DNA from: Spirosoma fluviale
GTDB taxonomy: Bacteria; Bacteroidota; Bacteroidia; Cytophagales; Spirosomataceae
Direction of reading: 5' to 3'
Assembly (NCBI GenBank): GCA_945906915.1
Contig: CAMDSI010000085.1
Location: forward strand, 1 to 8,480
Length of the DNA: 8,480 bases
The position numbers and the translations under genes were made by a program. Below the pieces are notes generated by a model that was given only the letters and a program-made list of their open reading frames with translations, had not been told where the DNA came from and did not search any database. This document shows positions 1 to 6,308 of this stretch, in pieces; position 1 is the stretch's first letter; each line of letters starts with the position of its first letter.

Positions 1-1523
1 GCATTGACTAAGGTTTGCTTGCGAATCCATTCCGGCGGTACCCGATCTTTATGCGAATTAGTCACCTCTAAATAATAGCCAAACACGCGGTTATAGGATA
101 CCTTCAACGAAGTGATTCCGGTACGCTCAATTTCGCGTTTTTGGAGATCCGCTAAATAGCCTTTTCCCGAACTAGAAAGCCCATGTAATTCATCTAATTC
201 AGCCAAAAAGCCTGATTTTATCATCCCTCCCTGGTGCATTAGCACCGGTGGATCTTCCCGCAAAGCCGTGTCAATTTTATGCACTAATTCGTCACACGAA
301 TCCAGACTGGTTGCAAGTCCAGAAAGACTAGCATATTTCGAGTAAGCAAGACGTGTTTTAATCTCCGGAATTTGCTGCAAGGCATTCTTCAACGCATTTA
401 ATTCGCGTGGATTAATGCGACCGGCGGCGACTTTGGAAATCATCCGCTCCACATCCCCTATCGGTTTCAATAAGTTAGAAACCTGATCCAATAAAGTGTC
501 TGAATCAAGTAAACCGGCCACTCCTTCCTGACGCTGAACGATAGCTTGCAGGTCTTTTAGAGGCAGCACGAGCCATTTTCGAAGCAAACGCCCACCCATC
601 GCGGTTAGGGTCTGATCGATTAAAGCAATTAATGGTACGCCCCCTTCTTGCGTGGGATGAATCAACTCGAGATTCCGAATCGTAAATCGATCTAGCCACA
701 CATATTTATCTTCTTCTATTCGCTGAATAGAAGAAATATGGCCGATGGAACGGTGCTCCGTTTCGGCTAAATAATGTAGAATAACTCCAGCGGATATAAT
801 GCCGAGCGGACTATTTTCGATCCCGAAACCCTTCAGGTTTTGGGTCTTAAAATGTTGTGTTAACAGCGGATAAGTAAATTCATGGGTAAAAATCCACTCT
901 TCCATAGTAAAGCTATGGAATTGCTCCCCGAACGCGTCGATAAACGCATTCCTATGTTTTTTAGGATACAGAATTTCGGCTGGCAGAAAGCTTTGGACTA
1001 ACTTCTGAATATAGGCCAAAGGTCCCTGAGAGCACATAAATTCCCCCGTGGAAATATCCAACAGGGCAATTCCATAGGTCGCCGATTTTTCCTCTATTGA
1101 GATCGCCGCCACATAATTATTGCGCTTATTATCTAAAACTTGGTCATTGAAGGACACGCCAGGAGTCACTAATTCCGTCACCCCGCGCTTCACAATTCCC
1201 TTCACGGTAGCTGGATCCTCTAATTGATCACAAATGGCAACTCGCTCGCCTGCGCGCACTAATTTAGGTAAATACGTATCCAAGGAATGGTGCGGAAAAC
1301 CGGCTAATTCAGCATCGGCGTTGCCATTATTTCGGCGAGTCAAAACAATGCCTAGAATTTTCGAGGCTTTTATCGCGTCTTGGCCAAAAGTCTCATAAAA
1401 ATCCCCTACCCGAAACAACAAAATTGCTCCAGGGTATTTCGCCTTGATTTGATTAAACTGCCTTGATAAAGGGGTTTCCCCTTTTTTCAATGGCTCCTCT
1501 CCGTTTTCTGCTTTCCGTGCCAA
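1..1523 (-). CDS. mutS: DNA mismatch repair protein MutS, N-terminal part (cut by left window edge)
   Basis: MutS recognises base mismatches and small loops, then recruits MutL to start strand-directed repair in the cytoplasm. I translated the minus strand from about base 1523 to base 1. The frame stays consistent at both ends, so there is no net frameshift. The mismatch-recognition domain I carries GDFYETF, with the F-x-E pair at residues 42 and 44. The connector and lever domains follow, including AMGGRLLRKWL. The visible part ends in the clamp region with HKDRVPPEWIRKQTL. About 507 codons are present of a family length near 850-880; the Walker ATPase domain lies beyond the left edge. There is no in-frame ATG or GTG between the upstream stop near 1615 and the conserved region. 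TTG at 1523 (then ARKAENGEE) fits the promoter element at 1545-1552. TTG at 1490 is preceded by GGAGAGGAG and is the main alternative. Identity is very secure; the start is uncertain. Confidence 0.95.
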   Translation of the reverse strand, partial: MARKAENGEEPLKKGETPLSRQFNQIKAKYPGAILLFRVGDFYETFGQDAIKASKILGIVLTRRNNGNADAELAGFPHHSLDTYLPKLVRAGERVAICDQLEDPATVKGIVKRGVTELVTPGVSFNDQVLDNKRNNYVAAISIEEKSATYGIALLDISTGEFMCSQGPLAYIQKLVQSFLPAEILYPKKHRNAFIDAFGEQFHSFTMEEWIFTHEFTYPLLTQHFKTQNLKGFGIENSPLGIISAGVILHYLAETEHRSIGHISSIQRIEEDKYVWLDRFTIRNLELIHPTQEGGVPLIALIDQTLTAMGGRLLRKWLVLPLKDLQAIVQRQEGVAGLLDSDTLLDQVSNLLKPIGDVERMISKVAAGRINPRELNALKNALQQIPEIKTRLAYSKYASLSGLATSLDSCDELVHKIDTALREDPPVLMHQGGMIKSGFLAELDELHGLSSSGKGYLADLQKREIERTGITSLKVSYNRVFGYYLEVTNSHKDRVPPEWIRKQTLVN

Positions 1524-1544
1524 ATATTTCTGTTCTATTAATGA

Positions 1545-1552
1545 CAAAAATA
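1545..1552 (-). promoter_or_regulatory. Putative Bacteroidota-type -7 promoter element for mutS
   Basis: The minus strand reads TATTTTTG here, an exact match to the TAnnTTTG -7 consensus of the Bacteroidota primary sigma factor. Transcription would begin near 1538-1540, leaving a leader of roughly 16 nt before a TTG start at 1523. I see no convincing -33 TTG at the usual spacing, so this rests on the -7 match and position only. Confidence 0.4.
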
Positions 1553-1564
1553 AACCAAATTTTC

Positions 1565-1572
1565 TATTTTTG
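1565..1572 (+). promoter_or_regulatory. Putative Bacteroidota-type -7 promoter element for the dehydrogenase operon
   Basis: TATTTTTG matches TAnnTTTG exactly and lies 24 bp upstream of the ATG at 1597, giving an expected leader of about 20 nt. No clear TTG sits 17-23 bp further upstream. The element overlaps a possible TTG start at 1570, which argues against that longer reading frame and supports translation from 1597. Confidence 0.4.
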
Positions 1573-1596
1573 ATTTCTCTAAACCAGATTAAGAAA

Positions 1597-3354
1597 ATGA
1601 TTAACAATTCTATTTACATTAAATCCCAACAAGAAGTATTCGATGTCGTGATTGTGGGTTCCGGTGCGGGTGGCGGTATGGCTGCTCACACGTTAGCGAA
1701 GGCCGGAGCAAAGGTGTGCGTTCTGGAGGCAGGACAGCCTTTTGACCCCGCAGATCCGAAAGATATGACCCAAATGAAATGGCCTTATGAGTCATTGCGT
1801 AGAGGATCAAGTAGCTCACTACGTAATTTTGGAGATTTTGATGCTGCCTATGGTGGCTGGGACATCGAAGGCGAACCCTATACACGTAAAGAAGGAACGA
1901 AGTTCGATTGGTTCCGCTCTCGCATGGTGGGTGGACGCACGAACCACTGGGGACGTATTTCCCTTCGTTTTGGTCCAGATGATTTTAAAAGAAAAAGTAT
2001 TGACGGACTAGGCGATGACTGGCCGATCGGATATGATGATATGAAGCCTTTCTATGATAAGGTGGACAAAATGATTGGAGTTTTTGGGACAAATGAAGGC
2101 CTTAGAAATAACCCAGATGGCTATTTCTTACCTCCACCTAAGCCTCGTTTACACGAATTAATGATCAAAAAGGCGAACAAAGCCTTAGGCATCCCGACGT
2201 ATCCGTCACGTATGTCTATGTTAACGAAGCCCATTAACAATGAACGTGGACAATGTTTCTATTGTGGTCAATGTAACCGGGGTTGTTCTGCCTATGCGGA
2301 CTTCTCGTCCTCATCGGTTTTAATTAAACCAGCTGTAAATACCGGAAATACCACCGTTTTACCATTTGCGATGGCACGTGAAGTAATGACGGATCCTATC
2401 ACAGGTTTAGCGACTGGCGTTTCTTATGTACATACAGGTACGATGATGGAATATTCTGTCAAAGGAAAAATCGTCGTTTTAGCTGCCTCTGCAGGTGAAA
2501 CTGCACGTCTATTATTGAATTCGAAAAGTTCCCGTTTCCCGAACGGTATCGCTAATTCTAGCGGAGTCGTAGGAAAATACATTAATGACTCTACCGGAGC
2601 CTCTCGTTCCGCTATCATTCCGTCTTTATTTGATCGCAAGCGCTATAATGAAGATGGTGTGGGCGGTATGCACGTGTATACTCCGTGGTGGTTAGATAAC
2701 GCAAAATTAGACTTCCCACGTGGATACCACATCGAATATGGTGGAGGTATGGGAATGCCAAACTATGGTTTTGGCTGGGGAATCGAAGGCCTAAATGGGC
2801 GCGAAAATTTCACTAGAGATGGTATTAAAAAGGCCGCTGGTGGATACGGTGCTACCTTGAAAGAGGATTACCGCCGTTTCTATGGCGCTTATGTTAGCTT
2901 TGCAGGACGTGGTGAACCGGTTCCTCGCGAAGACAATTATTGTGAAATCGATCCAAGCGTAGTGGACAAATTTGGTATCCCTGTTTTACGTTTCAATTAC
3001 AAGTGGAGCGACTACGAGGTGAAACAAGCGAAACACATGCAAGACACTTTCGAAGAAATTATTCACTCGATGGGTGGTGAGGCCATGGGTAAAAAGCCAG
3101 GTGCTGAAAATAATTATGGTTTAGCTGATCCAGGCCGTATTATTCACGAAGTGGGAACAGCGCGTATGGGTAATGACAAAAAGACTTCCGTGCTGAACTC
3201 TAATTGCCAAGCACACGATGTGAAAAACTTATTCGTTGCAGATGCGGCTCCATTCGTTTCTCAAGGCGATAAAAATGCGACTTGGACGATCCTTGCGCTA
3301 TCCCTACGCACATCAGAATACATTATCGATCAACGTAAAAAAGGCAACCTGTAA
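1597..3354 (+). CDS. GMC-family FAD-dependent sugar/alcohol dehydrogenase, catalytic subunit
   Basis: This 585-residue flavoprotein should oxidise the hydroxyl of a sugar, polyol or related alcohol and pass electrons to a respiratory acceptor. The Rossmann FAD site is VGSGAGGG at residues 20-27, with the ribose-binding Glu at 44 (VLEAG). A GGRTNHWG flavin-contact motif is at 112-119. The C-terminal GMC block HEVGTARMG supplies the predicted catalytic His517, and KNATWTI the partner Asn560. Cysteines 220, 223, 226 and 230 form CX2CX2CX3C, a likely iron-sulfur site similar in spacing to the cluster-binding Cys of bacterial FAD glucose dehydrogenases. There is no signal peptide, so export probably depends on the Tat-type partner encoded 1 bp downstream. 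I chose ATG 1597 because it sits just before the FAD fold and downstream of the promoter element. The substrate cannot be told from sequence. Family assignment is secure. Confidence 0.93.
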   Translation: MINNSIYIKSQQEVFDVVIVGSGAGGGMAAHTLAKAGAKVCVLEAGQPFDPADPKDMTQMKWPYESLRRGSSSSLRNFGDFDAAYGGWDIEGEPYTRKEGTKFDWFRSRMVGGRTNHWGRISLRFGPDDFKRKSIDGLGDDWPIGYDDMKPFYDKVDKMIGVFGTNEGLRNNPDGYFLPPPKPRLHELMIKKANKALGIPTYPSRMSMLTKPINNERGQCFYCGQCNRGCSAYADFSSSSVLIKPAVNTGNTTVLPFAMAREVMTDPITGLATGVSYVHTGTMMEYSVKGKIVVLAASAGETARLLLNSKSSRFPNGIANSSGVVGKYINDSTGASRSAIIPSLFDRKRYNEDGVGGMHVYTPWWLDNAKLDFPRGYHIEYGGGMGMPNYGFGWGIEGLNGRENFTRDGIKKAAGGYGATLKEDYRRFYGAYVSFAGRGEPVPREDNYCEIDPSVVDKFGIPVLRFNYKWSDYEVKQAKHMQDTFEEIIHSMGGEAMGKKPGAENNYGLADPGRIIHEVGTARMGNDKKTSVLNSNCQAHDVKNLFVADAAPFVSQGDKNATWTILALSLRTSEYIIDQRKKGNL

Positions 3355-3355
3355 G

Positions 3356-3979
3356 ATGAAAAGAAGAGACTATTTAAAAAATATGGGCTTAAGTTCACTG
3401 GGCTTAGCCGTTTTCAATCCCGATGAAAAAGCGATTGAGAATTTAGAATTAGGAAAAGTTCCGGTCAAAAGACCGAACGGACGTACGCAAGAAGAAGCTG
3501 AAATGGAAGCCAAGTTAAAGGCTGAAATATTCTTGAACGCGCATGAATTAGCTACCATCACTATTTTGTCCGACATTATCATTCCAGCGGACAAGAAATC
3601 TGGAAGCGCCTCCCAATCAGGAGTAACCGCATTCATTGAGTTTATCGTGAAGGATAAGCCAGAATTAAAAACACCGATGCGCGGTGGATTGCGTTGGTTA
3701 GATGTAGAATCGAACAAGCGTTTCTCGAAAAATTTCACTGAATTAACTCCTGCTCAGCGACTAAACATCGTAGATGAAATTGCTTACCCTGGTAAAACAC
3801 CGAAGCATTTATCGCAAGGGGAATCATTTTTCACTTTGATGCGAAATTTAACCGCAACTGGATTTTATACCTCTAAAATCGGAATTGCCGATTTAGACTA
3901 CAAAGGAAACACGCCTAACCAATGGAATGGCGTACCAGATGAAGTTTTAAAACAATATGGTTTGAGTTATGACGCCTAA
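3356..3979 (+). CDS. Gluconate 2-dehydrogenase subunit 3 family protein (small partner subunit of the GMC dehydrogenase)
   Basis: This 207-residue protein matches the small-subunit family that accompanies membrane-bound GMC dehydrogenases and helps their folding and export. The N-terminus MKRRDYLKNMGLSSLGLAVF resembles a twin-arginine leader (RRxxLK), but its hydrophobic part is short and no clear AxA cleavage site follows. The conserved domain runs from about residue 58 to the end. It includes LNAHELATITILSDIIIPAD and the family-typical C-terminal stretch GFYTSKIGIADLDYKGNTP followed by NQWNGVP. ATG 3356 lies 1 bp after the TAA of the catalytic subunit, which implies translational coupling. 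A longer in-frame start at 3236 would sit inside the upstream gene and would bury the Tat motif, so I rejected it. No cytochrome c subunit gene follows. Confidence 0.9.
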   Translation: MKRRDYLKNMGLSSLGLAVFNPDEKAIENLELGKVPVKRPNGRTQEEAEMEAKLKAEIFLNAHELATITILSDIIIPADKKSGSASQSGVTAFIEFIVKDKPELKTPMRGGLRWLDVESNKRFSKNFTELTPAQRLNIVDEIAYPGKTPKHLSQGESFFTLMRNLTATGFYTSKIGIADLDYKGNTPNQWNGVPDEVLKQYGLSYDA

Positions 3980-4712
3980 GCGTGTCAATAGACCAGCCAT
4001 TTTTCAATCCATTCCGGGCCTCGTGGCGGGTGTTAGCACTCGCCACGGCGGCTTAAGTGAAACTCCTTTCGCTTCTTTAAATCTAGGTATTCACACAGAT
4101 GATTCTCCTGAAATCATCGAAAAAAACCTTGCCTTATTTTGCGAAGATGTTGGTGTTTCACCATCAGATCTAGCCCGTTCTTATCAAGTGCATGGGGACA
4201 AAATTTGGGTAACGGGTCGTCCTGGATACCAATCAGGTTTCGATGCCATGGTGAGTGTCGAGCCTGGGGTTTTTGCTGGTGTGAGCATTGCAGATTGCAC
4301 CCCCATTTTATTGGCTGATCCAGTCACTCGCGTTTGCGCAGCCATTCACGCCGGTTGGAAAGGTACGGTAGCTGGTATCGTGGAGAAGACCGCTAAACGA
4401 ATGATTGAAAACAGAGGATCGAATCCTGCAGATATGCTAGCTTATATAGGACCTTGCATTAGTTTAGTACATTTTGAGGTGGGAGACGAAGTGGCAGCAC
4501 AGTTTGCAGCCGAGTTTAAAACACGTGTTAACAACAAGTGGCACGTCAATTTAAAAGAAGCTAATGCGGCGCAACTTAGATCTGTAGGAATTCGGCAAAT
4601 TGAAATCGATCCCGCCTGCACCGTAGAAGACAATGCAGACTATTTTTCTCACCGAAAAGAAAAGGGCGTGACTGGCCGAATGCTTGCCTTAATTGGATTT
4701 CAGATTGCGTAG
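3969..4712 (+). CDS. pgeF: Peptidoglycan editing factor PgeF (YfiH/DUF152, multicopper-type polyphenol oxidase fold)
   Basis: Members of this cytoplasmic metalloenzyme family include E. coli YfiH, which keeps wrongly incorporated L-Ser out of the peptidoglycan stem peptide. Related proteins (YlmD, human LACC1) act on purine nucleosides. The 247-residue length is normal. The three expected metal-binding residues are visible: His75 in QVHGDKIW, Cys110 in IADCTPILLAD and His127 in AAIHAGWKGT. The N-terminal VSTRHGGLS and the C-terminal ADYFSHRKEKGVTGRM are also family hallmarks. The ATG overlaps the end of the small-subunit gene by 11 bp, so it is probably the third gene of the same transcript. 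A functional link to the dehydrogenase is not evident. The last 24 bp overlap the end of the convergent gene. Confidence 0.93.
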   Translation: MTPKRVNRPAIFQSIPGLVAGVSTRHGGLSETPFASLNLGIHTDDSPEIIEKNLALFCEDVGVSPSDLARSYQVHGDKIWVTGRPGYQSGFDAMVSVEPGVFAGVSIADCTPILLADPVTRVCAAIHAGWKGTVAGIVEKTAKRMIENRGSNPADMLAYIGPCISLVHFEVGDEVAAQFAAEFKTRVNNKWHVNLKEANAAQLRSVGIRQIEIDPACTVEDNADYFSHRKEKGVTGRMLALIGFQIA

Positions 4713-5411
4713 GAACATCTGGCGATTCAGATTCTCCTTAGGCATCAATTCGTAGGCCTTCTTGTAATCTTTCCGCTTTAAATCCCCATTCTTAATCGAT
4801 TTTATAAAGCTAATCCAGGCAAATGGATTCGTTAAAGCTAAGGTAGGATCACTAAAGAAATTTTTATTTACCTGGGAGGAGATCATCATATCGGAAAAAT
4901 TTCTAAAATTGGAGGACGCTCCCATACCCGCCTGCAAGGCAAAGATGTTTAACTTAGACTGCTCTAGATTATTTCTAGCATTATCACGTTGTCGAGCATC
5001 ACGTAATTCCATCGCTAGGAATGCTTGCTTAAATTCCTCTTCACTTGAATGTGGAAAGACTTTTACCTCCCGAAGCATGGTGGTCATTTCATCCATTGGA
5101 ATGATAACCTGATGAACTAATTCGGTATCTCGCGGCACGATATAGTATTTTTTGTTGTATCCGATATATGAAATAACTAAACTATCTCCCGGAAAAACGT
5201 ACATATCGACTTGTCCAAAATTATCAGTTAATGCCCCTCGACCAGCCTGAGGATTAAATATATAGGCCAAAGGAAGGAATTCCGCATTGCTCGATGCTAT
5301 AACACGTCCTTGAAACAAAACCGTCTTATCCTGCCCTTGCGAGTAGGCACTTAAGGTAAGCAAGCAGAAAGCAAGCACTAAAAAAACAAGAACAGTCAAT
5401 CGTTTCATCAT
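4689..5411 (-). CDS. Secreted carboxypeptidase-regulatory-like domain protein of unknown function
   Basis: This is a 240-residue exported protein. Residues 3-24 form a signal peptide: Lys-Arg, then a hydrophobic core (LTVLVFLVLAFCLLTLSA), with likely cleavage around AYS-QG. The only Cys in this region lacks a proper lipobox, so a lipoprotein is unlikely. Residues about 33-100 look like a CarboxypepD_reg-like beta-sandwich (LFQGRVI, then a GALTDNFGQVDMYVFPGD turn-and-strand segment, then SYIGY), as seen at the front of many Bacteroidota envelope proteins. The remainder is polar and probably helical, with no catalytic motif I recognise. There is no TonB-dependent barrel, so it is not a truncated SusC-type receptor. 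ATG 5411 (or 5408) is preferred over a TTG at 5429 because it places Lys-Arg directly before the core. It lies 53 bp after cdsA on the same strand and may be co-transcribed with it. Confidence 0.75.
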   Translation of the reverse strand: MMKRLTVLVFLVLAFCLLTLSAYSQGQDKTVLFQGRVIASSNAEFLPLAYIFNPQAGRGALTDNFGQVDMYVFPGDSLVISYIGYNKKYYIVPRDTELVHQVIIPMDEMTTMLREVKVFPHSSEEEFKQAFLAMELRDARQRDNARNNLEQSKLNIFALQAGMGASSNFRNFSDMMISSQVNKNFFSDPTLALTNPFAWISFIKSIKNGDLKRKDYKKAYELMPKENLNRQMFLRNLKSN

Positions 5412-5464
5412 GAAACCGAAATTACGCAAAAAATGAATCCCAAATGGTTAAAACCTGTTAAAGC

Positions 5465-6304
5465 TTAGTTTTTAGGAAATAATTTCAAGAAAGTGATAAT
5501 AAACGGAATCGATAAGAGTAAACCATCAAATCGATCCAAAAATCCACCGTGACCCGGTATCGTATCTGCAGAATCTTTGATCTTTATGCTACGCTTAAAT
5601 AATGATTCCACTAGATCACCATAGGTTCCAGCCACCACAATAATGACACCGATAGCAAACCACTGCCAGCTTTCATAATTGGTATAATAGATCGATAAAA
5701 TATAAGCCACGATCATCGCTGCAATCAATCCACCGATACTTCCTTCCCAGGATTTCTTAGGCGAAACACGCTCGAATAACTTTGTTTTGCCAAATTTCGT
5801 TCCCGCAAAATAGGCCCCAGAATCGCTAGCCCATAAGAGAAAAAGGCAGCCAAGAATGATTTGAGGATCATAGGTTTCATTTTCAAGGAAGGCCAAAACA
5901 GTAAACAAAGCGAAAGGCAATGCCACATAAATAATCCCTAAGAACGTATAGGCGATGTTTTTAAAGGGTTTTTCATCATTGGCTTTATAGAGCTTTATGA
6001 AGAAAATTAAGGCTAATAAAGGCGAAAGGATATAGTAATTAGAATAGGCTATCTCTCCTTTTTCAATAAAAAAGGTCAATAAATGTAGCACAACTCCGCA
6101 GAAAGTACCGTAAAAGGTCAGCGGTAAATTATCGCTTATACTACCGACTAACTTATAAAATTCGAGTTGTGCCGCGACACCAATTAACAAGAAAAAAACC
6201 AAAAAAGTATAATCACTAAACAGTACACAGAAAAGCAAAAACGGCACCGCCACTATAGCAGCGATCACGCGTTGTTGCAAATTAGACATATCTCTTAAAC
6301 CCAT
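5465..6304 (-). CDS. cdsA: Phosphatidate cytidylyltransferase (CDP-diacylglycerol synthase)
   Basis: CdsA converts phosphatidic acid and CTP to CDP-diacylglycerol and pyrophosphate in the inner membrane, the branch point to all common phospholipids. The C-terminal family signature is complete at residues 234-260: SLFKR, then KIKDSADTIPGHGGFLDRFD, containing the metal- and CTP-binding acidic residues. The conserved WASDSGAYFAGTKFGK and SPKKSWEGSIGG blocks lie at about 158-192. Several hydrophobic segments precede and separate them, as expected for a polytopic enzyme. The 279-residue length is typical. The ATG at 6304 lies 4 bp after the stop of the CPBP gene. An internal ATG at 6289 (MSNLQQRV) resembles the start of many homologues and could be the true one. 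The gene is probably co-transcribed with its neighbours on both sides. Confidence 0.96.
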   Translation of the reverse strand: MGLRDMSNLQQRVIAAIVAVPFLLFCVLFSDYTFLVFFLLIGVAAQLEFYKLVGSISDNLPLTFYGTFCGVVLHLLTFFIEKGEIAYSNYYILSPLLALIFFIKLYKANDEKPFKNIAYTFLGIIYVALPFALFTVLAFLENETYDPQIILGCLFLLWASDSGAYFAGTKFGKTKLFERVSPKKSWEGSIGGLIAAMIVAYILSIYYTNYESWQWFAIGVIIVVAGTYGDLVESLFKRSIKIKDSADTIPGHGGFLDRFDGLLLSIPFIITFLKLFPKN

Positions 6305-6308
6305 AAAT

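Larger units (their letters stand above)
1545..1572. repeat. Perfect 8-bp inverted repeat between mutS and the GMC gene
   Basis: The arms CAAAAATA (1545-1552) and TATTTTTG (1565-1572) are exact reverse complements separated by 12 bp (AACCAAATTTTC). Extension stops on both the inner and outer sides. Each arm matches the -7 consensus when read outward, so the repeat most simply reflects two back-to-back promoters. An operator for a dimeric regulator is the alternative. The sequence is too AT-rich for the symmetry alone to be decisive. Confidence 0.5.

Noticed and set aside
505..699. A 64-codon minus-strand reading frame rich in Arg and Ser
   Set aside because: It is an out-of-frame shadow of mutS, with no recognisable domain.
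1..1523. Possible pseudogene or frameshift in mutS
   Set aside because: Translating conserved blocks at both ends and through the middle gave one open frame with all expected motifs; it is simply cut by the window edge.
1570..1596. Longer GMC reading frame starting at TTG 1570 (nine extra residues)
   Set aside because: It overlaps the -7 promoter element and adds nothing typical of the family; ATG 1597 is the better start.
3236..3355. A 40-residue N-terminal extension of the small dehydrogenase subunit
   Set aside because: It lies entirely within the upstream gene in another frame and would hide the Tat-like motif; ATG 3356 directly follows the upstream stop.
4698..4734. Direct repeat TTCAGATT occurring twice about 28 bp apart at the convergent junction
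   Set aside because: It is only 8 bp long, within coding sequence, and is not an inverted repeat that could act as a terminator.
5345..5411. Lipoprotein signal on the carboxypeptidase-regulatory-like protein
   Set aside because: The Cys in VLAFC has Phe before it, which does not fit the lipobox, and a normal signal-peptidase I site follows.
5412..5464. Possible terminator between cdsA and the secreted-protein gene (GGTTAAAACC)
   Set aside because: The stem would be only 4 bp with a 2-base loop and no T-tract; it is unlikely to fold or terminate.
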